64,000 bases of DNA from Sistotremastrum niveocremeum HHB9708 (lineage: Eukaryota; Basidiomycota; Agaricomycetes; Sistotremastrales; Sistotremastraceae). The notes under the pieces are model-generated. The model saw only the letters and a list, made by a program, of their open reading frames with translations. It had not been told where the DNA came from and made no database searches. Below are positions 47,016 through 59,007 of the stretch, piece after piece (positions within the stretch are counted from its first letter, which is position 1; each line of letters begins with the position of its first letter). The DNA lies in the NCBI GenBank assembly GCA_001630475.1, contig KV419424.1, positions 126,931 through 190,930 on the forward strand. Direction: 5' to 3'. The translations under genes were made by a program, and so were the position numbers.

Positions 47016-47231
47016 GATCACCTTAACGATCAGTCTCAACGTACATAACGTGACCAGTCAGAAGGAGGAAACCCCGAGCGGCTATTCGGATCCCCACCAA
47101 CTTCGCTCGCGACGAACATCATCGTCAGACCAGTGGCTGGACTCGGCCCTGCGTCGCATGCTACTCTCTGCTGTCTCCTTAAGTTTACCATTACAATCGC
47201 CACTTCTTAGACCCCTATCGCGTTCATCTAA

Positions 47232-48733
<1,502 letters not shown>

Positions 48734-48880
48734 GCGTGTCCTCGTTGTCTCACGATGTATATATCATCCCGAGCTTATAGGCTTAAGCAGCACTACTATC
48801 ACATGAGCGGAACACGGCTCTACACTATAAGACTAGCATTCCATATCCCTATATCCCTATAATTCCTAATCACCACCACC

Positions 48881-50232
48881 ATGTCCACTGACGAAGAGCT
48901 CCCCAGCACCGATCTTATCACGCTTACCAGGTTAGCGATGGCGTCCAGGAACGTCGCCGCAGTCTGACCGTCACACTAGAGATGTCCTCGGCGAGCAGTT
49001 TCGTCTCGGTGCAGAGGCCACTGGTGACCTCACTCTGCTCTTGACTGCCATCCAAGTCACATCCAAATTCATCGCAACGAACGTCCGTAAAGCGAGACTG
49101 ATCAACTTGTACGTCGCAATCAACTGGTGCTCACGCTCTTGAATCACGTCGCCTCCCTCAGAGTGGGTCTTGCTGGAGACACCAATGCCAGCGGAGAGGA
49201 ACAGAAGAAACTGGATGTCCTATCTAACGATATCATGGTCAACGCTCTACGAGCCTCGGGCAAAACAGCTGTTCTAGTCTCAGAGGAACTCGAACAGGCC
49301 ATTATCATCGAGGGACGTCATAAAGGCAAATACTGCGTCGTCTTCGATCCGTTAGATGGCAGCAGCAACATCGATGCCGGTGTCAACATTGGTACCATTT
49401 TCGGTATCTACAAGATTGTAAGCTGCCGTATCTTTCTCTAATCTAGCAATCGCTGATGCTTTCTACTTAGGCGCCAGGCTCATCCGGTCAGATCTCGGAC
49501 GTTTTGCGACCAGGAAGTGAGATGGTTGCGGCGGGATATACAATGTGAGTTCTGAGGCGGTCCGGGGGCCAACAGAAGCCAGATCTGACGGACTCAAAAG
49601 GTACGGGTCTTCAGCAAATCTGGTCCTGACGACTGGAAAGGGTGTCAATGGATACACTCTCGATAATGCCCTTGGCGAATTCATCCTTACACATCCCAAC
49701 GTAAGCACCCAGCTCGAAATGGCCAGATTAGATTCACTAACCGTAATCTCTTAGATTAAAATCCCTCCCCGTGGCAAAATCTACTCATTCAACGAAGGAA
49801 ACTCGATGTACTTTTACCCTCCCGTCCTGAAATATCTCGAATCCATCAAATACCCCGCCAATGGCAAATCACCATATTCATCTCGTTATATCGGTTCTAT
49901 GGTCGCCGACGTCCATCGGACTTTGCTCTATGGCGGTATCTTTGGTTATCCTGATGACAAGAAGAGCAAGAACGGGAAACTGAGGTTGTTGTATGAAGCC
50001 TTCCCGATGGCTCTCCTCACGGAACAAGTATGTCCCTCATGATTCTCTCAAAATTAGTTACCTCATGATTATTATCCAGGCTGGGGGTATTGCTACCACT
50101 GGACGTGGGCGCATTCTGGACATTCACCCTACCGATATTCATCAGAGGACTCCCATATTCCTCGGTTCAAAGGACGATGTGCTGGACGTCATCAAGTTCT
50201 ACGAGCAAGACGCCAAGGCCGAATCCTCTTGA
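48881..50232 (+). CDS. FBP1: Fructose-1,6-bisphosphatase
   Basis: Gluconeogenic phosphatase releasing phosphate from fructose-1,6-bisphosphate; cytosolic homotetramer. About 345 residues over eight short exons. Metal- and substrate-binding segments: [45 protein letters not shown], the signature [58 protein letters not shown]-site residues lie in the N-terminal helix ([10 protein letters not shown]...). Nothing is missing. Convergent with the NUR1-like gene 206 bp away. Glucose repression is expected from the family but no Mig1-type site was verified. Confidence 0.92.
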
Positions 50233-50438
50233 ACATCTTGTGGCATGTAGATGTTGCCGATGCAAATGTACTAATTCAGACGTTATAACCTTTTGCACCT
50301 GTAGCCCACCGAGTAAATCAATAATTGTATGCTACATTTGTAATTACTATTGGGATATCTTTCTACCAGAACGATTGTATAAAATGAATGTACGATGTTG
50401 TCAGTGGACTCGGGAAACGACAGGATGGTGGTGAGAGT

Positions 50439-51940
50439 TTATTCATATATGCGACGGAATCGGCTTGGCGTGATGACCTTGCTACGATCCAAGTCGTACG
50501 AGGTAATGAATTCGGCCTCGTTGGTGCTCGTGGCAACATCGCGACGAACCGGGAAGATACGTGGGTTAACGAACTGGGCTGTAGCGTCAGCCAGTGAACT
50601 ACTTGGGGGACCTGAACGTACCTTTTGGTCATATTCGTTCATGACTTCAGCGGAAATAATGGCACGATCCTTCACCAGTGCTTCATATGTGTACATGAGT
50701 CCATGGACTTGAAGCGATACAAGGCCCAAAATGCAAAGGACTAGGAACCAGTTATTGAAATCCCACGTCCGCCAGAGAAGCGAATGAACGGGTGAGTATA
50801 CACTATAACGCCATAAGCACATAAAGGGCAGATAGGCAGAGCAACTCACGTGAATAAAGTCTTCTCGAAATCGCCAGGGGCCCAAACCTCCAACTCTTGG
50901 ATCTGATTACTTTTGCGTGACAAGTCTTCGGCTGGAGTCGGCTGATTGAAAAGAAACCGGCTTTTGCGAGATCTTAGCGGAAGTAGCAAACAAACATATG
51001 TTAACTTACTAAGTAGACATTAGAGTTGCCCATGCAATCCGCAGAGTCCGCTCGCGCGTGGTAGGCGTCTCCGGAGCCTCGGATTCTAGGCTGGCGTCGA
51101 CAAATTTAGCATGAGGGGAAGAAACGAGGCTTTGGGTCGCCCGACCGGCCGGTTGATGGTGATGAATGCGGTATACGCGTATACGCGTGAATAAATAGAA
51201 GGTTACGAGACCGGAACCGACAAGGAGGAAGAACGAGAAGATGGTCGACTGGAATATGGACCATGAACGATTGCTTGAGTGAAGATTAGTGAAACTCACC
51301 CAATCAAACCACGACTCTTCATACATGTCGTACCATCCTAAATCTTCATCTCGCAGTCCGCGCAGTTGACTCCATCGACAACAGAAATGTATCAGATGGG
51401 CAAGGCCACCAGACCAACGACCCATAGCTTGTGACTCAGGCCAAGGAATGAGTTCAGGTAACTCGGTGATGTTGAACCATATCTGAGAGGGCATGGCGGA
51501 AGCCCTAGGGACGGAATTGAGTTTTGGTAACATTGCCACTCTGAGCACAAAGGACGTACTTTTCCCAGAAAGATTTCTTGCGCACGACGCGTTTAGACGT
51601 TCCATTGCTTGCAGGTGTCCCATTATTCCTTAACCCGCTCAACCTATCGCGTGACCTGTTGACAGGAGTCGAGAAAGTCGACGATTGACCGGATGAAGCT
51701 GCTTTCCAGTCGAATCTAGAACAAAACAACGCCATGAGGTATCAAACCGAGACTATCAATTTGGGGGACTAACGGTAGAGACGCAGAGTGAGAAGGCAGA
51801 CTAGTAATCGGCGACTCCGAGATGACGATATTCCTCTTAGGAACTGGCGTTGGCGTTTTAGGCGTGGTCGGTGCCAGCACCGGTCGAGTCATAGGAATGC
51901 CCGCCATAGGGTTGATAGTCCTGCGCCTCATATTCGACAT
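50439..51940 (-). CDS. NUR1: Nuclear rim protein NUR1-like
   Basis: About 390 residues, start MSNMRRRTINPMAG at 51940, several exons. An N-terminal Ser/Thr/Pro-rich tail precedes two membrane spans (WSIFQSTIFSFFLLVGSGLVTFYLF and WFLVLCILGLVSLQVHGLMY) and the family C-terminus: FTVYSPVHSLLWRTWDFNNWF, VKDRAIISAEVMNEYDQKV and FVNPRIFPVRRDVATSTNE. In yeast Nur1 tethers silent chromatin and rDNA to the inner nuclear membrane together with Heh1. The WRTWDFNNWF and EVMNEYD..FVNPRIFPVRRD motifs are the basis of the call; the N-terminal half is poorly conserved. Confidence 0.75.
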
Positions 51941-52261
51941 GATGGGGGACGGAAGAAAGGGGACTGAGGGCGTTCAGGAGAGTGGCTCGTCTAAGTACCA
52001 AATTTCGGCTGGTGGCACAATCCAAGGCGCTCTCGAGTAATAGGCGCCCTGCCACAAAAGCTTCCGTTGACTGGACAACTCGGCACCGTGTACTTCATTT
52101 TGCTGCATGATTAGATACAAATACATACACATGTTAATATATTAGAGGAGAGTGTAGGTAAGAGGATAGACGTGGAATTGATGAGCAAGATGGCATGGAG
52201 TGGTAAATTGAAAGTGTCTACAAGAAGCTGAAGAATAAGTTGCGAGAAGGTACGTGCTAAG
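51941..52261. other. Intergenic spacer
   Basis: Promoter of the NUR1-like gene plus 3' UTR of the next minus-strand gene. The right part is AT-rich. No ORF or repeat recognised. Confidence 0.3.
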
Positions 52262-55034
52262 TTACTGAGGCGGTTGATTTGGTTGATTTGGAGGATATTG
52301 AGGTTGGGTAAGAGGATGTGCGGCTGCTTGTTGGATTTGAGCCTGCAACTGGGCAACGACAGGCGTCGTCTGGGCTCGCTGAGGTGGAGGAGCGCCATGA
52401 CCGACCTGTTGTTGTTGCTGCTGCTGCTGTTGTCGAATTCGATGCTGCTGGGCGTTGTATGGCTCGTTAAGTCGAGCCAATTGGGACGCGGTGACGGAAA
52501 CAAGGAACCGTTCAGGTTGTGCTTGTTGGGGCTGTTGTTGCATTTGCTGAAAGGGCGGAAGTTGTGGGTGAGATTGAACAAGCGGAGAACGGGCTTGGGG
52601 GTGAGGTGGTGGGAAAGGTTGAGCTGGAGGCCCAGGTATCATTTGCTGAGGAGGAGGAGCACCCTGGAACAACTGTGCCTGAGTGGGAGTACGAGCCTGC
52701 GATGGCTGTCCCACAGCGCCATGAGACCCAACAGTGGGCTGACGTTGGGAAGGCACAGATGACCCGGACGCTCGTCGAGGTGCAGGAAATGGCAATGGCG
52801 CGGGATGTTGTTGTTGCAGTTGTTGTTGTTGAAGCTGCTGCTGCTGCTGCTGTGGGGTCATCTGTTGGGGAGGAGGTCGAGAGCCCTGTGGTTGCGAGTG
52901 CTGGGATGGAGGCCTTGTCCGCGGAGGGCCCAAAACAGGCGAATGCTGCGATACAGATCTCGCCGGAGCCTGTGGATGACCCTGTGGCTGAGCCTGGACC
53001 CGTGGCTGCGGCTGAGCTGGGGCTGGGGCTTGGACGCGAAGTTGTCCTTGAGCTGGTGCAGGCTGTTGTTGAGGTTGAGCCTCAGGACCCTGTGTACGAG
53101 CATGCGTAGCCGCAAACTGATAAAGCTCATGGATGAGTCGCATAGTAGGCTTGAGATCCTCGTCAATCTTATTCAGACCAGACTCAATCATCGTAACGAC
53201 TGAGCTGTGATGTTTCGTCATCAATGCATCGGCGTAAGCGCGCCAGTCCGCTTGGAAGGCAGCGTGGAGCTCGTCGCGGGAATCATGCAATTGATTCTGG
53301 ACCTTCGCTGCGAATGTGTCGTTGGCTTTATCTTGATTGGTCAGTCTTTCACCCAGCGCATCCAACTTGGTCGGAATCTGAAGATCGAGTCGGTCACCCG
53401 GACGGTTTGAAATCCGTAAAAAGAAACACACCTCTGCTAGACTTTCTTTCAAGCCCAAATTCTCGCTCTCGAGAGTTGTGATACGGGCCAAAGCTTCGTT
53501 CAGTTGATTTTGGACAGCTTCCATTCGAGCCACTACTGCCGCATTTCCCGTAGTCTGCTCCTCTTTGACAGCCGAGACGAGAGTGGCATATTTTGCCAGT
53601 TCCTCACTCGCTGCGGTCTGTTTCAACGACAACTCGTTGAACCTGGCCTCGAGCTGCTCTTCAACTTTGTCACGTTGCTCTTCTTTCCTCGCCTCCTTAA
53701 CTTCTTCCAACGACTCTTCCAGATTTGCGACCCGATTCTCAAGTTCTTCCCGAATAGCCGCCTTCTCATCAGCCATATCATCATCCTCGGGCTTCGGTGA
53801 CTCAGTTCCAAGCCTCTTAGACGGCGGTCCCTGAGCAGCGATGATCGCATCGATCTCCGCCCTTTCTTCCTTGTGGAAGGTGAGATGTCCCTGGAATAAC
53901 TGATTCACATTCTCCTCGACGATTTTTGTGAATTCCTCGAGGTACTGCTCGACCCGATCGATTCGTACTCCGAGGTGTTCGATGATTTCTGGATTGATTC
54001 CCGCGCCTAGTGGATCGGGAGATCCGATAAGTGGCCAGAAGGAAGGATCGCTGAGTCTTTCAACGAGTTCGTTAAGAGATCTTTTCGCGTCGTCGCATTG
54101 TTGACCTGCTTCTTCGAGAAGCTTCGTCATGCCGGGGACAGGAGGATTAGCAGCGTGTGCTTGGAGACGTCGAACTTCTCTCTCGAGTTTAGCATGTTTA
54201 TCTCGTGCAAAAACGGCGTCGACGAGGACTCTGGAAGGGGACGATCAGACGAGGCGCGCTATAGCGAAAACGGGCGTACTTTATGCGTTCGACCCAGACG
54301 GAACGATTGCTTTCAGGTAGCCTGAGTGGCACAGACTCAATGGTAGGCGCAGAGACTGCAGGAACTGAAGGCGCCAAAGGAGGCGAGTCTGAAAAGCCGG
54401 GAACGGAGGGAGGGGCCATAGAAACAGGCGGAGGAGGCGGAGGGGCCATGGCGGGACTCAACAGAGGTGGTGGCGCCGGCGGAAGACTCATCGTCGGTTC
54501 GGATGACCATGCGAATGTGGACGTGCTAGGCGTCTGAGGGGCTGATCCAGACGCTGATGCGGAGGTTGATTTGTGTCTTAGCGCAAACGGAGCGGTGGGC
54601 GTACGTTTTGGGCCGTTCGGATTAGGTGGTGGCGTATCGACACGCATGGGAGCAGCCATGGGAGGAGGAGGAGGGGAGTGGATCTCTCTGGCTTTTCCTT
54701 TGTCGAGTGGCCCGTGGCTCGAGGCCTTGGACGACGCGATTGAGCTGCGTCGTGCAGGTGCGGGCGATCTTGAACGTGAGTGCGAGTTGGAACGTTTGCT
54801 TAGGTTTCTGGAGTGACGACTCGCAGGCGATCTGGATCTCTTGACTCGATAGTCGTCTGACCGTGAACCGTGACGTTGATTCCTATGGCGGTCGAGGTCG
54901 CGATCACGAGAAAGGGAGCGGGAGCGGGAACGAGCACGACCAAGAGAACGAGAACGAGAGCGATCACGAGAACGTTGGCGACGACGACGACGAGATTTGG
55001 GAGTGGAGGTGGAGGTGGAGGTGGAGGGAGACAT
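52262..55034 (-). CDS. RS-rich, coiled-coil and Gln/Pro-rich protein
   Basis: About 890 residues in three exons (junctions ERIK|VLVDAVFARDK and SLAE|IPTKLDALGERL). The N-terminal 120 residues are dense in RS/SR dipeptides, as in splicing SR proteins. A Pro-rich stretch follows, then a long coiled coil (roughly residues 290-560: REELENRVANLEESLEEVKEARK, MEAVQNQLNEALARITTLES), then a C-terminal Gln/Pro-rich region with poly-Q runs. No RRM was seen, so it is not a classical SR splicing factor; it looks like an SR-related scaffold. Function unknown. Confidence 0.68.
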
Positions 55035-55583
55035 AGAGTTAGATCAGGGCAGGGTCAGCAAGAAGACAAAGAAGAAAGAACAAAGCAACGTGACGGACCA
55101 ATTATCCCGTTCTTTGGCCAACGTCGCTCCCGCCCATTCAGGGTCAGCTGGATGCGCAAAGTAGCAGGCGATAGCGCTTCTGTCGCATGGAGGAGCGGTG
55201 GCAACTCCTGCGTTCGTAAAGTGCTAATCCAAGGGCATATAAGACACCGAGACAATCGATGCAGCGGGGCTCACTCACTCTGCAGCGCACCTTCTTGCGT
55301 TCAAATGGAAAGTTGGGTGCCACCATCGTCGACAGCGTTCCCGAGCGATCTCAACGACGACGTTATCTCGACAAAGCAAAGCTGATCTCGAAGACCGTCG
55401 GCGCTTTGAGGGGTCGTGCTTGTAAATTTCCGAGACCACGCGCTTGCCTGCCTGGGGAAATGCGGACATCCAATCAAAAAATTTGCAAAGGGAACAAACT
55501 ATGCTATGAACATTGAAGGAGAATGGTGGTAAAACAGATATAAATCCAGTATATAGCTCTGTACATGACAGTCCATGAATGCA
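55035..55583. other. Intergenic region, nothing recognised
   Basis: About 550 bp between two minus-strand genes; it should hold the promoter of the RS-rich gene and 3' UTR of its neighbour. Short ORFs on both strands lack any motif. Confidence 0.35.
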
Positions 55584-56804
55584 TCACCAATCCCAAAACC
55601 CTCGCTTCGGCACTCGACGTGTAGGTCGTTCGCGTTCGATGACGGTCACGGTGCGCTCGACCGTCGACGGTGTGGGCTCTTGGTCGATCGTCACCTCAAT
55701 CGCAGTCGTTGGCCGATTTTTCATAGTCGGGTCAGGAGGAATGTAAGCTTCGGGTGAGGGACTGGCGGCGAGTCGGGTAGATGAAGGCGATTGAACAGGA
55801 GTCGATGAGGTGGGGACAATTCGGGTGTGAGTAACAGTTTTAGTCTCGGTCAGAGTCGTGTCGGTCGTAAGAGGAAGTTGCTGAAAAAAGACAAGAGTCA
55901 GATATGGAATGGACAAGGGCGTAGGAGAAAAACCACCGCAGCCCGGACGAAGGACGGACAAACTATATGAAATAAGGGATAAATGGAATATGTACATGGT
56001 CCTTCCCCTTCGTCCTAAACCGGGCCTGAACGACGAGGAGGCGGAGGTACCTTGCGATTGCGTGAGCCAGGCTCATACACGAATTCCTCGGTCTCGACGG
56101 TGTATGGCGCGGGGTCGTTTCCAAGGGAGCTAGACAATCATTAGAAAAGGGTATAAGAGAATAAAAGATGCATACATGAGCTGTTCCATGATCCAGTTTT
56201 CACGACGCGCAGCGTCGGATTCGCGTTTGCCGACAGTTTCTTCGCGGTGACCGACGTCTTTTTCGCGTTCGCCGATCCTCTCCTCGCGCTGGAGAAGGTC
56301 TTCGACGCGAACGACCTGGTCTTTCCACCAAGGAGGTGGAGGAGCAGTGCCAATAGTTTCAATCTCGCGAACGACTTCCTTGATGATCGTTTCGATGGGA
56401 GGAGGCGCGCTCACGGGAGGTGAGGCGTAGATGGTCGGACAAGGCGCGCATACGGATGCAGAAGACGTGGATACGGGCTGAGAGACACCGCCAATGGAGC
56501 CAGCAAGCAGTTCAGCTTCACGCTTTGCTACTTCGGCTTCGCGAACGGCGACAGCATGTTCTCGAGCAACCAGTGCTTGAGTACGTTTGGGAGTGAGATA
56601 GGTCCAGATCCCGGTAGATGAGGGGTCGGCGGCGGGCTCTGCGACGGACTGAGAGGCGCCCCGAGACGACGGGAGGGAGAGCATGACGGCGAGGACGGCG
56701 AGGATAAGGGAGAGGACGAGGAGGAGGGTGGTTGAGGAGATGGAGCGGTGGTGGTGGTGGCGTTCACGGTCCCGCTCCCGGTGAGAGGAGCTTGGGTTGG
56801 CCAT
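55584..56804 (-). CDS. Membrane-anchored coiled-coil protein, unidentified
   Basis: About 330 residues in three exons (QL|ISLGNDPAPY, NRK|QLPLTTDTT). The N-terminus is hydrophilic with a His/Arg patch (RERDRERHHHHRS), followed by one membrane span (TTLLLVLSLILAVLAVMLSL), so a type II signal-anchor topology is likely. Two helical segments with heptad-like charge pattern follow (ALVAREHAVAVREAEVAKRE and LLQREERIGEREKDVGHREE), then a Thr/Pro-rich tail ending FWDW. A conserved-looking patch EEFVYEPGSRNRK precedes the last exon. I know no family for it. Confidence 0.6.
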
Positions 56805-57169
56805 GTCGCGGATACGGGCAGAGATTGAGGACGACGTGGTTGGCGATGAGCGAGACAGTTTGTGGGCGGGGCAAAGACGAGGTCGATGTTCGGATTCGCC
56901 TATTTAGCCAACTCGAACATCAACAAACTTGTTTGGCTGTCACGCGCTAAACACGAGGCGAACACACGAGGCATCTAATCTCTTCACATCTCTTTTGTGC
57001 TCTTTCCTCGTACACTTTGTACACTTTTCTAATCTAATTAGCATTTTTCTGCATTTTTTTTTGTACACTTGGAAGCTGTATTTGCTCCCGGAGCGCGAAT
57101 ACAAATATTTGCATTCGATGCTTACGTAACTCGCGTCCCTGATCTTCGCTTCCGCTTCCCTTGGCGCGC
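56805..57169. promoter_or_regulatory. Divergent promoter region, coiled-coil gene / Mpv17-like gene
   Basis: 365 bp between outward-facing start codons. The right half has T-rich runs (57040-57065). No named factor site was identified with confidence. Confidence 0.35.
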
Positions 57170-58110
57170 ATGGCCTCCCTCCTCAAGCTATACAAGTGCG
57201 TTTGCTCGCTGTGCCTCTGGATTTGACCATTAATATCATTGTATAGCACTGCATTGTTGCGAAGACCTCTGGTGACCCAATGCGCAACCGCCGCTGTCCT
57301 CTTTGGCGCAGGAGACGTGATCGCCCAACAGGCTATTGACAGAAAAGGAGCCGACCACGACGTTCGTCTGCATATTGCTATAAATCCAGAATGAACTCAT
57401 TGAGATTTAGTTTGCCAGAACGGCTCGATTGACATTCTATGGCGGTACATCTGCTCCTCTCTGTACCTGACGACGACCGACATTGTGATATTCAGGGGCA
57501 CTATTTGGACCGATCATGACAAAGTGGTATCAGTGGCTCGGAGGCATAAAATTTAGCAGTCCATCAAGAGCACTCGCGTCCCGAGTGAGTACATCTGTAA
57601 TATCCCAGGAAATATGTCTGAGTCGTCGTTAGGTGGCCCTGGACCAGCTGGCATTGACGCCAGGTACGCCAAAATGAGACGAGTGGCACGGGTACTGATT
57701 GATGGTAGTCGCCGTTGGGTTTTTCTTCACGAGTATGACATTGTTGGAAGGGCAAGGGTTGACAGAGGCGCAGACGAGACTCGAATCGGTAAGCTTCATT
57801 TGGTTGCAACAAGACGCGGCTCATCCAAGTAGGCATACGTCCCAACCCTTGTCCGCAACTGGTCAGTCGTTCTATTTTCGCAAAGTCCGCAGCATATATC
57901 GAGCGTATTTTAGGGGAGTGTTCGTGCCGACGCAGATACTGAATTTCGCGGTATTCCCGACGCATTTGAGATTTGTCGTCGTGAGCGTCGTGAGTTTGTT
58001 CTGGAGTAAGTGGCATTCGACGAGCAGCGGCCGACGGCTGATGGAATATTCCAGACACGTATTTGAGTTTCGCAAATGCACAAACGAAGAAAAGTGTAGA
58101 AGTCGAGTAG
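57170..58110 (+). CDS. SYM1: Mpv17/PMP22-family mitochondrial membrane protein (SYM1 type)
   Basis: About 200 residues in seven exons. Start MASLLKLYN|TALLRRPLVTQ gives the family N-terminus (LxxYxxxLxxxPxxTxxxxxxxLxxxGDxIAQ): CATAAVLFGAGDVIAQQAI. Then ARTARLTFYGG|ALFGPIMTKWYQWL, the loop LDQLALTPVVVGFFFTSM, and the C-terminal signature VPTLVRNWSVFIPTQILNFAVFPTHLRFVVVSVVSLFWNTYLS. A final intron (about 58010-58055) is needed to give FWNTYLSFANAQ. Yeast Sym1 is an inner mitochondrial membrane channel needed under heat and ethanol stress. It sits just upstream of HSP90, with a MITE between. Confidence 0.87.
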
Positions 58111-58151
58111 CGAATTATCTAATCCGGTTGTAGAACTAGATCGAACGAATA

Positions 58152-58742
58152 AGGTATGCGTCAGTCACAAGTAACAAGCTTATGTAATGCAACCCTGACC
58201 ATTCACAAGGCTCCGGCAACAACCAAATTTGGTTGAAAAGGGAACCGAGAGAGGGTGGAATAGACGTGATTGGGACCACTCTCGGTTTCCGTTTTCTCTC
58301 ATTTTCATTTCTCGAGGAGGAGTTCGACTTTTTTTTCGAACTTCTCCAAATGTCATTTCCTACGAAGTGTGAACCATTCTATAGATTTTTGAAATTTCTT
58401 GCCCAAAATTTTTGCGCGGCTCTACCGGAGATAACATGCCGTCATAGCCAAATATGGAACATAGTTCCCACGATTACTAAGGTTCGGGATCTCGGAATGT
58501 ATCTCCGAATTCAATCTCCGCTCAGACGCTCTTGGATATAAGATGGGGCTCCTACCTGTCCCTGTATCAGATGTTGGCACTCACGGTGGTGATTAACGTC
58601 ACATAGGAAGGTCCCCGGAGCCCCTAGAACATAGAAATATATATATTCTTCTAAAAAATTTTTGCCTTCGGCCAAAATTTGCGCTGTGACGTGACATATG
58701 TCACGCTTACATAAGCTTGTTATCTGTGACTGACGCATACCT
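58152..58742. mobile_element. Tc1/mariner-type MITE, 591 bp, TA target site
   Basis: Inverted ends match over about 36 bp with two mismatches: AGGTATGCGTCAGTCACA at 58152-58169 and its inverse at 58725-58742, continuing with TAACAAGCTTATGTAA. TA dinucleotides flank both sides (58150-58151 and 58743-58744). The core has a second foldback (GAGGAGGAGTTCGA near 58314 against TCGAACTTCTCC near 58337) and two copies of a CCAAAATTT..GCGC motif (about 58403 and 58672). No transposase is encoded. The element lies 42 bp past the Mpv17-like stop and 45 bp before the HSP90 TATA box, so it may have altered HSP90 regulation; that is inference. Confidence 0.82.
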
Positions 58743-58787
58743 TAGAACAAATTCGAAGGAACACAACAGCCACAAATAGTCCCTGCA

Positions 58788-58993
58788 TATATACCGCTCT
58801 TCTCCTCCAACTTTTTCTCCATCGCTTCCCATCTCTCTTCGTTCAGTTTTCGTTTCACTCAGGTGAGCTCGCCGTCCTCCACGTCCCCCACGTCTTTCCT
58901 ACGCGTCTCGTCGCTCCCGTCGACGTCCCCGACAGTCGCGTTTTCCCCATCTTCGAAACTTTCTTGTGCCACTTGCTGACGCCTTTCACGCAG
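58788..58993 (+). promoter_or_regulatory. HSP90 TATA box and 5' UTR intron
   Basis: TATATA at 58788-58793 is followed by a CT-rich stretch typical of highly expressed fungal promoters. A GT-AG intron in the leader is suggested at 58863-58993 (CACTCAG|GTGAGC to CACGCAG|TATCC), just ahead of the ATG at 59008. Confidence 0.6.
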
Positions 58994-59007
58994 TATCCTC
59001 TAATAAA

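Noticed and set aside
58745-58762. Possible heat-shock element upstream of HSP90 (GAACAAATTCGAAGGAAC)
   Set aside because: GAA/TTC blocks are present but spaced 7 rather than 5 bp apart, so it does not fit a canonical or gapped HSE.
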